Origin: Mycoplasmatota bacterium
Lineage (GTDB): Bacteria > Bacillota_I > Bacilli_A > RF39 > UBA660
Direction: 5' to 3'
NCBI GenBank assembly: GCA_022771205.1
Contig: JALFCF010000002.1
Span: forward strand, 1-43,288
Length of the DNA: 43,288 nucleotides
Shown here: in pieces, positions 33,088 through 41,901 of the stretch
How the letters are laid out: each line of letters opens with the position of its first letter
Position numbering within the stretch: position 1 is the stretch's first letter
Translations under genes and position numbers: made by a program
Notes under the pieces: model-generated
What the model was told of the DNA's origin: nothing
Database searches by the model: none
What the model saw: only the letters and a program-made list of their open reading frames with translations

Positions 33088-33633
33088 ATGGCTGGTAAAA
33101 AAAGAATAAAAAAAGTAATCAAAAAAAGAAACAATGAAAATGCTAAAAAAGATATAAGCAGTAGAATTTTATTGATTATATTTTTGATATTATGTGTAGT
33201 AGTTTTTGTTCTAGCAACAATTATGATTACAGAAAATGCTAAGAGTAAAAATAACAAATATGATATTCAAGTACCACTTACAAAAGAAGAAATTTCTGAT
33301 GGAATTGATATTAAAATAAACATGGATGATGTTTCGAAAAATCAAAGTAAAGAATATCGTATACAGTTAACAAATTATTTAGAAGATGAAGTAAATAATC
33401 AAATAATAAAATATCAAATGAAGTTATCAACTTCTAATAAAACAGACAAAGTAGATATAGAGTTATACAGTAATAAAGACAACTTTGAATTATTAGAAGG
33501 AAATAAAAAAATAAAAGGATTAAGCTTAGGTAAAACCAAAAAGGAAAAAGTTACATATACTCTAAAATTGACACAAAGAAAAGCTCCTATTGATAAACAA
33601 TATGTAAATGTAAAGATAACAGAGGACAAATAA
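33088..33633 (+). CDS. Small membrane-anchored beta-rich protein, unknown function
   Basis: The 181-residue protein has a very basic cytoplasmic N-terminus (GKKRIKKVIKKRNNENAKK), one membrane helix (about 27-48, ILLIIFLILCVVVFVLATI) and a beta-rich outside part of about 130 residues (YRIQLTNYLEDEV, YTLKLTQRKAP). The layout resembles that of the product at 30659, though I see no clear identity. No catalytic motif is visible. It starts 8 bases after guaD with an AGGTGA ribosome site and runs nearly into the DUF1292 gene. Confidence 0.6.
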   Translation: MAGKKRIKKVIKKRNNENAKKDISSRILLIIFLILCVVVFVLATIMITENAKSKNNKYDIQVPLTKEEISDGIDIKINMDDVSKNQSKEYRIQLTNYLEDEVNNQIIKYQMKLSTSNKTDKVDIELYSNKDNFELLEGNKKIKGLSLGKTKKEKVTYTLKLTQRKAPIDKQYVNVKITEDK

Positions 33634-33653
33634 TGAATGAGGAGGATGAGAAA

Positions 33654-33923
33654 ATGGAACAATTAGATGATTTAGGAACAATAACAATTATCAAAGATGG
33701 AAAAGAAGTAGAATGTGAAGTTCTTTTTACATTTGAAAATGATGAATTAAAAAAACAATATATTGGTTATACAGATCACAGTATTGGCAAAAATGGACGA
33801 AAGAATATTTATGTAAGTAGTTATAATCCTTTGTTAGGGATTAATAAATTAGAGGATATAACAACGCAAGAAGAGTTAGATATGGTAAAAGATGTATTAA
33901 ACCAGATTGCAGGAGAAGAATAG
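33654..33923 (+). CDS. DUF1292-family protein
   Basis: The 89-residue acidic protein matches the Firmicute DUF1292 (YrzB-like) pattern: an N-terminal strand ITIIKDGKEVECEVLFTFE, then KKQYIGYTDH, then a small C-terminal helix ending TQEELDMVKDVLNQI. The family's function is unknown. Bacillus members lie near the Holliday-junction resolvase gene. The ATG at 33654 is chosen for its GGAGG site 8 bases upstream; an earlier in-frame ATG at 33633 lies within the ribosome-site region and overlaps the preceding stop. Here it lies in an operon of anchored proteins instead of next to ruvX. Confidence 0.75.
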   Translation: MEQLDDLGTITIIKDGKEVECEVLFTFENDELKKQYIGYTDHSIGKNGRKNIYVSSYNPLLGINKLEDITTQEELDMVKDVLNQIAGEE

Positions 33924-33937
33924 GGGGAAAATAAAAA

Positions 33938-36900
33938 ATGAACATTGAAGAAATTAGAAAGTTAATTGAACAACATCAGGCGGAAATTGATCACTTAAAT
34001 GAAACTAAAAATCAACTTGATGCAAGCAGAAGTAGTATGACCGAAGAAGAATATAATAGAGAATTAGAAAATATAAATAGTTATATCACAGCAGAACAAA
34101 AAAAATTACAGGAAAATGTAGAATTAAACAATAACTATCAAAGTATGTTAGAAAATCTTAAAAAACTAAATGCTTTAAATGATGCAGTACCAAAAGACAA
34201 TAACGATAGAATTCAAATTGAAAATAGAAGAGTAATACTTTTAAGTGAAGTACAAAAAGCCTCAAGTTCTCTTCCAGAGCAGTTGCGCCAAGCAGTCAGA
34301 GAAGAAATACTAAGTGAAAGACAATCAACACAAGAAAATCCAGAAATAGAAAATAATAATCAGGCACAAGTAAAAGATACTGATGGTAAGACAAGGAAAG
34401 AACAATTAGATGCTGAAATTATAAGACATCAAGAAGAAATTTCACATCTAAATAACGTTATGAGTCAATTAGCAGCAGCACGCGGAATTTTAAGTGAAGA
34501 AGAATATAACCACGAAAGAGAGAATATTACTAGATATATAGAAAGAGAAAATAACAAATTAGCCGAGAAAATAAAAATTTCAAATGCTTACGACAATATG
34601 CTTTCAAATATTAGAAAATTAAATGCTTTAGATGATATAATCCCAAGAGATAAACAAGATGAAGAGCAACTTCAAGATGAAAAGGAAGCAAGAGAAGAAG
34701 AAATAAAAAAAGCAAGAGGAGTTCTTCCAGAAGAATATCAAGAAGAAGTTAGAAATATTATTCAACAAGAGAGTCTTCATCAGCATCAAGACAATCAGCA
34801 ACAGGAGAGACGTCAACAAAATGACAGAACAGCAACAGAACAGATGTTAGATCCAAATTTTAAACCTCATTTAATTCCTTGGGATGAATATAAAAAATTA
34901 TTTAGGCAAGCACAAAGAGAGTCTATAGATAATGAGGAAAATCAAATTAAACTAAATAATATACATAATAAATACAAATCTGATAGAAAATTATTCCAAA
35001 AAGATGAAAATGGAAATATAATATGTTATGAAAATACGCAAATACCAAGACCTCGAGATAGAGAAATTGGTGAAGATCCAAAAGCTTATGAAGAATTTTT
35101 AACAAAAAAATATGGTCCAGCAATTGAAAATTACTATAAAAATTCAAGAAAAGAAGAACAAACTCCTAGAATTGAAAATAAAAACAAACAACCAATATTA
35201 GGAATTGAAGAAAGAAAGCCAGTAGGATTAATTGAAGAAAAACAAAAAGAAAAACCAAATCCAAACCCAAATCCAAATCCAAATCCAAACCCAAATCCAA
35301 ATCCAAACCCAAATCCCAAACAAGAAAAAGAAGAAGTAAGAAAAACACTACAAAAAATTATGTATGAGTTACAAAATGGTTTAGAGATTAAAGCAAAAAG
35401 TGGAAAAAGATATCAAGCAGCTAATATTAAAGTGGGAAATAACTTTAAGAATGAATTGAAATCTGGTAATGTTTGGTATAATGTAGTACATTTTGGACCA
35501 ACATTAATTAAGTCAGCTGTTGCCGGCATAAAAAAATCAGCTGGTAAATTTAACTTATGGAGAACAGAACAAACTCATACTATGGAAGTCTTAAAAGAAA
35601 GAATCGACAATTTAAGTGATAATGATTTACAAGTTATTTGGGAAGAATATCGTGGAAGCCAAGTTAATCAAGATTCATTTACTAGCGCTTTAAACAATAT
35701 GTTAAATGATAGAATTCAACAATTTGCAAATAAAAAAGTTTCTGAAATCAACACCAAAATCGCAGCAGGATATAATCAAATATTTGGTGATTATCAAATA
35801 ATTAAAGTAATTAACAACCAATTAGAAAATAGTGAAATAAGTGCTGATCAAAGAAAACAATTAGAAGCAAGAAAACAAGCTTTATTAAACACTAAAGCAC
35901 AAGATATAGGTAACTTAAGAAAGTTATATATCCAAGGAAATAATTATTATTCTGGTGGAGCACATGGATTTAGTGAAGACATGAAGGCAGCTGGAACTAA
36001 TCTTTCTAAAGTAGGAAAACGGTTTGCTGTTAAACATGATTATGATGACGAACTACAAGCAAGAAAAGCAAAACTAGAAATGATTGAAGCTAATGCTGTA
36101 AGAAATGGAGATAATGAGCAAGCTTTAGAAGCTTTCATTCAATATGAAGGGTTAAAAAGTGATGAAACAGAAATAAATCGAAGTATTTTACGTGGTGGAG
36201 ACAGATCTACAGGAAAAATGTATTACTCACCATTAGTAGGACAGTTAGATTATAGAGATGACCCATTTATCCGAGATGTATTTACAACAATAGCAATGGT
36301 AGGAGCGGCAGTAAGTGTAGCTAATTCTATTCATACTCATGTAACTGAGACCAATAAGGTGCTTGCTGAACAACAAGCAAAAGTAGACCAAGTTAATGGA
36401 ACAAATCAAAGTACAATAGATCAAGTACATCAAACTGGCCAGGATATCGCAAACCATAGAGATACTTTCAATAAAGGAATGGAAGCACAAGCTAATAGTG
36501 ATGCTATTAATACATTAAATGTAGGAGAAAGAGGGGCAAGTGATGCATCTGTTAATTCTGGTGGCGGCTGGAGTTCAGGAAGTGTATATAGAGAAGCAGA
36601 TGAAATAGCACATGCTACTGCAAAGAAAGCATATGAAACATCACAACAACAAATTCAAGATATTGCAGCACAATACTCTCAAGGTATATTAAGTCAAGCT
36701 CAAGTTACTGAAAAGCTAGCTGAAATGGCAACTACATCACATCAAACATTACAAGGGGTAATTCAAAATTCACTACCACATTTCCAAACTTACATGCAAA
36801 ATCATCCACAATTTGAATTAGCAGAAGTAGGAAAAGCTATGGATTATTTAGTTCAAAACCCTAATGCTATTTCGGACATGTATCAAGGAATGGTAGATGT

Positions 36901-37153
36901 AACAAATATGGGTGAAAGTTTAACTGGATTAACTATTGAACAAGTAGAAGCACTTCAAAGTTTACCAAGTGATATGTTCACAACGTTAATGGGAGCAGCA
37001 AGTAGCGCTGCATTAGCCTACAATTGTGCTAAAAGTACTAGTAAAAATAGAAGTAGTGCCAAATCAGAACAGGAACAACAAATAATTGATATGGTATCAG
37101 AATATCAAGCTAGTCAACAAACCCAAGAAGAAACAGTACAAAAATCAGCATAA
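33938..37153 (+). CDS. 1071-residue coiled-coil/Pro-Asn protein, unknown function
   Basis: This is the largest unknown gene in the window. Residues 1-130 and about 155-285 are two diverged copies of a helical unit, each with HQxEIxHLNxxxxQL, EEEYNxExENI and KLNALxDxxPxD. A Gln/Arg-rich hinge follows, then a helical stretch (about 310-420) and ten Pro-Asn units (440-459). The rest contains helices, a hydrophobic segment near 785-800 (FTTIAMVGAAVSVANSI), a Gly-rich patch (SGGGWSSGS) and a Gln/Ala-rich tail. No signal peptide is present, so it is probably cytoplasmic or exported by a non-Sec route. It lies last in the operon from 31296. The role is unknown; scaffold or secreted-effector-like functions are possible. 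Confidence 0.7.
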   Translation: MNIEEIRKLIEQHQAEIDHLNETKNQLDASRSSMTEEEYNRELENINSYITAEQKKLQENVELNNNYQSMLENLKKLNALNDAVPKDNNDRIQIENRRVILLSEVQKASSSLPEQLRQAVREEILSERQSTQENPEIENNNQAQVKDTDGKTRKEQLDAEIIRHQEEISHLNNVMSQLAAARGILSEEEYNHERENITRYIERENNKLAEKIKISNAYDNMLSNIRKLNALDDIIPRDKQDEEQLQDEKEAREEEIKKARGVLPEEYQEEVRNIIQQESLHQHQDNQQQERRQQNDRTATEQMLDPNFKPHLIPWDEYKKLFRQAQRESIDNEENQIKLNNIHNKYKSDRKLFQKDENGNIICYENTQIPRPRDREIGEDPKAYEEFLTKKYGPAIENYYKNSRKEEQTPRIENKNKQPILGIEERKPVGLIEEKQKEKPNPNPNPNPNPNPNPNPNPNPKQEKEEVRKTLQKIMYELQNGLEIKAKSGKRYQAANIKVGNNFKNELKSGNVWYNVVHFGPTLIKSAVAGIKKSAGKFNLWRTEQTHTMEVLKERIDNLSDNDLQVIWEEYRGSQVNQDSFTSALNNMLNDRIQQFANKKVSEINTKIAAGYNQIFGDYQIIKVINNQLENSEISADQRKQLEARKQALLNTKAQDIGNLRKLYIQGNNYYSGGAHGFSEDMKAAGTNLSKVGKRFAVKHDYDDELQARKAKLEMIEANAVRNGDNEQALEAFIQYEGLKSDETEINRSILRGGDRSTGKMYYSPLVGQLDYRDDPFIRDVFTTIAMVGAAVSVANSIHTHVTETNKVLAEQQAKVDQVNGTNQSTIDQVHQTGQDIANHRDTFNKGMEAQANSDAINTLNVGERGASDASVNSGGGWSSGSVYREADEIAHATAKKAYETSQQQIQDIAAQYSQGILSQAQVTEKLAEMATTSHQTLQGVIQNSLPHFQTYMQNHPQFELAEVGKAMDYLVQNPNAISDMYQGMVDVTNMGESLTGLTIEQVEALQSLPSDMFTTLMGAASSAALAYNCAKSTSKNRSSAKSEQEQQIIDMVSEYQASQQTQEETVQKSA
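35255..35317 (+). repeat. Hexanucleotide repeat encoding Pro-Asn
   Basis: Ten consecutive 6-bp units (CCAAAT or CCAAAC) encode (Pro-Asn)10 and then a Pro. The C/T variation at the third Asn base shows some divergence. Such repeats can expand or contract in frame, because each unit is two codons. Confidence 0.9.
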
Positions 37154-37178
37154 AGAACAGAAATCTGTTCTTTTTTTT
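37153..37178 (+). terminator. Terminator after the 31296-37153 operon
   Basis: The stem AAGAACAG/CTGTTCTT with an AAAT loop is followed by T-runs, starting just after the stop. Confidence 0.85.
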
Positions 37179-37189
37179 GCTTTTTTTTA

Positions 37190-37198
37190 TGATATAAT
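37190..37198 (+). promoter_or_regulatory. Extended -10 promoter for the MYG1-type gene
   Basis: TGA followed by TATAAT (37193-37198) lies 21 bases before the start. No -35 box is visible in the T-rich terminator end. Confidence 0.6.
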
Positions 37199-37219
37199 AA
37201 GAACAGAAAAGAGGTACTT

Positions 37220-38125
37220 ATGAAATTAGTAACAGATATAAAAGAAGCAAAATATATAACGCATAGTGGTACTATGCATACAGATGAAGTGTTTGCAACT
37301 GCGTTCCTGGATTTATTAAAAAAAGATATCACTCTAATCAGGGTACCACAAGTTGAAATAGATAAGATAGAAAAAGATGTTTTAGTCTATGATATTGGTA
37401 GAGGAAAATATGATCACCATCAAGATGATGCTAAAACAAGAGAAAATGGTATAAAATATTCATCATTTGGATTATTATTTCAAGAATTTGGTAAAGAATA
37501 TTTAAAACAATTAAAAATAGAAGATATAGAAGAAGTATTTAATACAATTGATAAAGAATTAGTTGAAGGAATAGATGCTGTCGATAATGGAGTGTTTCCA
37601 GAAATAAATGCCAATTTTAAAGTAAAAACACTAGATGATATTATCAAAGCATGTAATCCGAGTTTTGGAAGTAATCAAGACGAAAATGAACAATTTATCA
37701 AAGCTGTTGGTATTGCCAAAATAATATTTCAAGAAATCATACATAATATTGTTGGTAAAGTTAAAGCTAAAAAAATTATTTTGCAAAAATTAAAAGTGAC
37801 TGAAAAAGATTATTTAGAGCTAGAAGAATATATACCTTATGAAGAAACAATCTTAAAAAACGAAGAAGGAAATCACATTCTATTTGCTTTATATCCATCA
37901 AATCGTGGAGGATGGGGCATTAAAACTATAAAGAAATCAGCAGAAGATAAAACAGATAGATTATCTTTTCCTGAAAATTGGGCAGGATTAGAAAATAAGG
38001 AATTAGAAAAAATAACTGGAATTAAAGACGTTACTTTCTGTCACTCTGGACGCTTCTTAATGACATGCAAAACAAAAGAAGCGGCCTATAAAGTCTTAGA
38101 AAAAGTATTGAATCAAACAGAATAA
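37220..38125 (+). CDS. MYG1-family (UPF0160) predicted metal-dependent nuclease
   Basis: The 301-residue protein has the MYG1 layout. THSGTMHTDEV (about 15-25) corresponds to the THxGxFHxDE motif, and VYDIGRGKYDHHQ (about 57-69) to the DVGxxYDxxxxRFDHHQ motif. The C-terminal part contains SFPENWAGL and FCHSGRFLMTCKTKEAA. MYG1 proteins belong to the DHH superfamily; the eukaryotic member is a 3'-5' RNA exonuclease, and bacterial members are little studied. The conserved Asp/His residues are present. It has an extended -10 promoter and terminators on both sides, so it is a single-gene unit. The ribosome site is AGAGGTA. Confidence 0.85.
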   Translation: MKLVTDIKEAKYITHSGTMHTDEVFATAFLDLLKKDITLIRVPQVEIDKIEKDVLVYDIGRGKYDHHQDDAKTRENGIKYSSFGLLFQEFGKEYLKQLKIEDIEEVFNTIDKELVEGIDAVDNGVFPEINANFKVKTLDDIIKACNPSFGSNQDENEQFIKAVGIAKIIFQEIIHNIVGKVKAKKIILQKLKVTEKDYLELEEYIPYEETILKNEEGNHILFALYPSNRGGWGIKTIKKSAEDKTDRLSFPENWAGLENKELEKITGIKDVTFCHSGRFLMTCKTKEAAYKVLEKVLNQTE

Positions 38126-38156
38126 AAAATATAGACAAATAAGTGTCTATATTTTT
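38125..38156 (+). terminator. Intrinsic terminator after the MYG1-type gene
   Basis: A 13-bp stem (AAAAATATAGACA with TGTCTATATTTTT) and a 6-base loop start right after the stop codon. Confidence 0.85.
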
Positions 38157-38184
38157 ATTCCTACTTTTATAGATTAAAAGTTCA

Positions 38185-38193
38185 TGATAAAAT
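38185..38193 (+). promoter_or_regulatory. Extended -10 promoter for the small membrane protein gene
   Basis: TGA followed by TAAAAT (38188-38193) has a weak TTTTAT at the -35 position. Confidence 0.5.
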
Positions 38194-38215
38194 AAAATAA
38201 AGGTAGTGAGAAAAG

Positions 38216-38749
38216 ATGTTTGAGTTATTTTTTGGAATATTTTGGTGTTTGTTGACTTTATTATTTACAATTCCTGTTTTTACATCATCAGGCGGAATTG
38301 ACTTGTTCTTGATACTATTTGTAGGAATATTTTGGGCAATTGGTATTTTTTTATTAGTAAAAGGTTTAAAAAAAGTAATAGCCAACCATAATACGGAAAA
38401 ACTAGGAGAAGAATGCTATGCGATGATAAAAAATATTTATCCAAATGGAAACAGAGTAAATGGAGCTCCAGAATTTAATGCTGACTTTTTAGTCTATGTT
38501 TCTTCAAAAAATACAATAGAGCAAGTAAGTGAGAGTGTTGGTTTTAATGCCTTTAAATATCAACCTAACACCTTCATAAAAGGAAAATATTATAATGGTG
38601 ATATTAACATAAAAGAAACAATAGATTATAATTCAATTCCTTTAAATGTAAGACCTAATTTTGATCATTTAATATCAAATAATACTAATCAAACAGCAGA
38701 GGAAATAATAACAGTAAATGGTGTAAAATATAAGAAGATGGATGAATAA
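38216..38749 (+). CDS. Small membrane protein of unknown function
   Basis: The 177-residue protein has two membrane helices at the N-terminus (about 2-22 and 29-51) and a soluble C-terminal domain of about 120 residues. That domain has alternating strands (EECYAMIKNIYPNG, NADFLVYVSS) ending with the acidic tail VKYKKMDE. The two-helix hairpin plus beta domain resembles DUF3592-type proteins, but I cannot confirm the family. It is flanked by terminators, so it is transcribed alone from the extended -10 promoter. Confidence 0.6.
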   Translation: MFELFFGIFWCLLTLLFTIPVFTSSGGIDLFLILFVGIFWAIGIFLLVKGLKKVIANHNTEKLGEECYAMIKNIYPNGNRVNGAPEFNADFLVYVSSKNTIEQVSESVGFNAFKYQPNTFIKGKYYNGDINIKETIDYNSIPLNVRPNFDHLISNNTNQTAEEIITVNGVKYKKMDE

Positions 38750-38753
38750 ATAA

Positions 38754-38786
38754 AAAAAGGCGAATTAAAAACGTTCTTTTTTTTTT
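38754..38786 (+). terminator. Weak imperfect terminator before the truncated PBP gene
   Basis: AAAAAGGCG can pair imperfectly with CGTTCTTTTT, and a run of ten or more T follows. The stem has wobble pairs and a bulge. Confidence 0.4.
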
Positions 38787-38816
38787 GCTAAAACATAAAA
38801 ACTATTGAGGTGGACT

Positions 38817-39899
38817 ATGTTTTTAAGAAAGATTGATGAACGAATCAAGATAATTTTTTTAATTCTATTAATATTATTCATTTTTATTATTTTAAGAGTA
38901 TTTTATGTTCAAATGATAGACTACAAAAAGTTAAATAATTACGCTTCAGATTTATGGAGCAGAGACCTACCAATTGAAGCTGATAGAGGATTAATATTAG
39001 ATAGAAATGGTGTTGTTTTAGCAGATAACCTAACTACAACCTCCTTAGTATTGATACCTAATCAAATAAAAAATAAAAAGAAAGTAACAAATCAATTAGC
39101 AGAAATACTTGGCGTTAGTTATGAAGATATGAAAGAGCATGTTTATAAACAAACTTCAATAGAGAGAGTACATCCAGAAGGAAGAAGACTATCCTATGAT
39201 ATAGCAGAACAGATAGCAGCCTTAAATTTAGATGGTGTTTATTTAGTAAAAGAAGCAAAAAGGTATTATCCGTATGGAAATATGTTATCACATAGTTTGG
39301 GCTATGTTGGAATTGATAATCAAGGATTATCAGGGCTAGAATTACAGTATGACAAGTATCTAACAGGTAAAAGTGGAGCTATAAAATACTTTTCAGATGC
39401 CAAAGGAAATAAATTAAATCTATCAGATATTTATGTAGAGCCACAAGATGGAATGAATATTTCACTAACAGTAGATATCAATATACAAAAGTCATTAGAA
39501 AGAGAATTAGATAACATAGTAGATATGTTTTCACCAGACATGGCTTTAGCAGTGGTAATGGATCCAAATAATGGAGAAATTTTAGGAATGTCATCCAGAC
39601 CAGACTATGACCCTAATAGTTATCAAGAATATTCACAAGAAGTATTAAGTAGAAATCTACCAATTTGGGCATCATATGAGCCAGGATCAACATTTAAAAT
39701 TATAACAACGTCAGCAGCAGTAGAAGAAGGTGTTGTAGATTTAGAAAAAGACCATTTTTATGATTCTGGAAGTGTAAATATAGATGGGTCTACACTACGT
39801 TGTTGGAAAGCTGGAGGACATGGAGAACAAACTTTTCTCCAAGTACTTCAGAATTCTTGTAATCTTCTGGTGAATACAGGAACACATTTAAGTTTATAG
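38817..39899 (+). pseudogene. SpoVD-like class B penicillin-binding protein, 3' end lost
   Basis: The frame encodes 360 residues that begin like a normal class B PBP: one membrane helix (about 12-32), the pedestal domain, and the first half of the transpeptidase domain. STFK (Ser291, Lys294) and SCN (347-349) are present. The surrounding text (CWKAGGHGEQTFLQVLQNSCN) is close to the sporulation-type SpoVD/Spo-PBP2 group. After Asn349 the homology stops at once; eleven unrelated residues follow and then a TAG. The KTG motif and about 200 residues are missing, so the enzyme cannot be active. The break lies at about 39863. The ATG at 38817 has a GAGGTGG ribosome site. Either a genuine deletion or recombination, or a mis-joined assembly, could explain it. 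Confidence 0.85.
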
Positions 39900-40798
39900 A
39901 GAACCCTTTAAACTCTATAAAACAAATTACCAAGATTGATGTTAATACTAACTATGATTTGATATATGACGGGGCATTGTATTTTAATAATTCACCTGTT
40001 ACTATTCCAAGTACCGAAACTGTAGTAACAAAAAATGTAAAGAAAAAAAGTAAGAAAATAGGTGCAAAATTATTTAACATAAATACCAGTGATTACAAAA
40101 AATTGACTTCCAACAAGAGAGTTGAAATAATTCAATTATTTGACAAATTAGATGAGAAAATTTTAAAGAAATTTAAAGAAATACATAGAAATTATTTAAT
40201 AAAAGAAGTGGCTTATAAAACTAATGTTAGATTAATGACAGTTGTTATTAAGCAAAATGAGTTAATAATTAATTTTGATAAATCTGCTAAAGAGTATGAT
40301 ACTAAAAATTTATTAAAAGAAAGAGCTGGATATCAAAATCAAAATATATCTTATTGCATGTGTATTAGTAAGCAAAGTGAACTTAATTATGTTATTAAAT
40401 TATTTGAAAATTTATATAATAGTAAGACAGATAATAGTAAAGAAATATATATTGATAATTTACTCTCTGATATAACTACTAATATATTAAATATTGATAA
40501 ATCTATAAAGAAGAAAAAAGTAAATAAAGGATTAATGTTTAAAACTAGTAGAAACTTTGCTATTTTAGAAAGAAGAAAATATGGAATTAATGTAAGAATA
40601 TTAGAAGTAAAAGATAATGATAATTTATTATCCGTAGTAGGTAGAACAAATTATGAACCATTATGTAGATCATTTAAAATCAAAACAAATGAAGATATAA
40701 ATAAATATATTAATTATATAAAGAATAGTTTTGAACTAACTAAAATTAATCCAATGGACTTAAAGAATGGACTAGCTGATTCATACTATACTAAATGA
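39863..40798 (+). pseudogene. DUF5655-like protein, 5' end lost at the breakpoint
   Basis: The frame is open from just after a TAA at 39860-39862 and reads SSGEYRNTFKFIENPLNS before the first usable start (TTG at 39959), which has no ribosome site. It therefore looks like the 3' part of a longer gene joined to the broken PBP gene. The C-terminal half has two stretches like the DUF5655 domain: LFDKLDEKILKKFKEIH with YLIKEVAYKTNVRLMTVVI, and later FKTSRNFAILERRKYGINV. That domain is often found at the end of nuclease-like or restriction-associated proteins. The family call is tentative. It is followed by a small gene and a DNA methylase, which supports a defence origin. Confidence 0.55.
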
Positions 40799-40850
40799 TT
40801 TGACAAGGACAAACAAGAGAGGTAACATGGGAACAATTGGAGGATTGCTT

Positions 40851-41129
40851 ATGTCAATAGATGATATGTTCAAAAAGGAAGAAAAGAAGATAAGAAAATT
40901 ATTTGATACAAAATTGCTTTCAGAATTATTGTTGTTAAATTATCAGTATTCTAATAACGAATATTTAGGAACAACAGCAGAAGATGTATATAATTCTTTA
41001 GCAAAAAAATTTAAATATACCAAAAAAGAAAAAGAACAAATAATAAAAAATGCTATTTTACTTTTAAATATAGAACATGGAATAAATGTTATAAATTATG
41101 AAGAACTTAATTTTGAAAAAATAAATTAA
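40851..41129 (+). CDS. Small hypothetical protein next to the methylase remnant
   Basis: The 92-residue soluble, mostly helical and Lys-rich protein is not recognised by me. It contains KKEEKKIRKLFDTKLLSELLLL and a final acidic stretch. The ATG at 40851 is chosen over earlier in-frame starts because GGAGG lies 7 bases upstream. It stands 52 bases after the DUF5655-like fragment and before the extended -10 promoter of the methylase gene. It may be part of the same defence remnant, or an unrelated passenger. Confidence 0.5.
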   Translation: MSIDDMFKKEEKKIRKLFDTKLLSELLLLNYQYSNNEYLGTTAEDVYNSLAKKFKYTKKEKEQIIKNAILLLNIEHGINVINYEELNFEKIN

Positions 41130-41169
41130 GTTTTTTCTTTTTATTTAGTGAAAAAATTAAATGATTTCA

Positions 41170-41178
41170 TGTTATAAT
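41170..41178 (+). promoter_or_regulatory. Extended -10 promoter for the methylase gene
   Basis: TGT followed by TATAAT (41173-41178) lies 39 bases before the ATG at 41218. No -35 box is visible. Confidence 0.55.
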
Positions 41179-41217
41179 TGTATTAGTGATTTATAAAACT
41201 AACAGGAGGTGGATAAT

Positions 41218-41868
41218 ATGTTAAAAGGAAAACCATTTGTAAAATGGGCAGGAGGTAAAAGACAAATTATAGATAAATTGAAAGAATATGCTCCAATTGA
41301 ATTTAATACATATTATGAACCTTTTGTAGGTGGAGGAGCTTTGTTGTTTGAACTTTCACCAAAAACAGCAGTAATTAATGATTATAATAAAGAATTAATA
41401 AATGTTTACGAATGTGTTAAAGATGAAAATAAATTCCAAAAAATGTGTAGTGAATTAAATAGTTATGAAACAAAGCATTCAGAAGAATTTTATTATGATA
41501 TAAGAAATAAAGATAGAGATAAAAATAAGTTTAATAAAACAGCAGATTATAAAAGAGCTGCTAGAACAATTTATTTGAATAAGGCATGTTTTAATGGATT
41601 ATATAGAGTTAATAGTAAAAATGAATTTAATGTTCCTTTTGGAAAAAAATTAAAAGTTAATACTTATGATGGACAAAATTTGGGAATTATACATTCGTAT
41701 TTTAATTTCAACGATATTAAGATGCTAAGTGTTGATTTTGAAGAAGCTGTAAAAGATGCTAAAAAGGGTGATTTTGTATATTTCGATCCACCTTATGATT
41801 CTGATACAGATACATTTACAAGTTATACTGAAGATGGATTTGGTAAAGAAGAACAAAAAAGTACTTGA
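41218..41868 (+). pseudogene. Dam/DpnM-type N6-adenine DNA methylase, 3' end lost
   Basis: The 216-residue frame matches the D12-class methylases. It has FVKWAGGKRQ (about 6-15) and YEPFVGGGALLFEL (about 32-45), which bind S-adenosylmethionine, and the catalytic DPPY at 190-193. Many members, including Dam and DpnM, methylate GATC. Members of this group are about 265-285 residues. Here the frame ends shortly after GFGKEEQ with KST and a TGA, so the last 50-70 residues, part of the cofactor-binding fold, are absent. Reading another frame past the break gives only KVLDLY and a stop. The start ATG at 41218 has an AGGAGGTGG site. It is probably inactive. Confidence 0.85.
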
Positions 41869-41901
41869 TTTATATTAGCAAGTTTGAAGAGGTGTTGTAG
41901 T

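Noticed and set aside
34628-35348. Minus-strand frames over the Pro-Asn repeat, including Gly-Phe and Leu-Asp repeats
   Set aside because: They are mirror images of the hexanucleotide repeat and the surrounding codons of the large plus-strand gene. They have no ribosome site or promoter.
39900-39962. Short gap after the truncated PBP as a possible mobile-element end
   Set aside because: I saw no terminal inverted repeats, target-site duplication or transposase sequence. The open frame crosses the gap from 39863, so it reads as coding sequence of the broken gene.
41130-41165. Terminator between the small gene and the methylase
   Set aside because: TTTTTTC and GAAAAAA can pair, but the loop is long and no T-run follows the stem.
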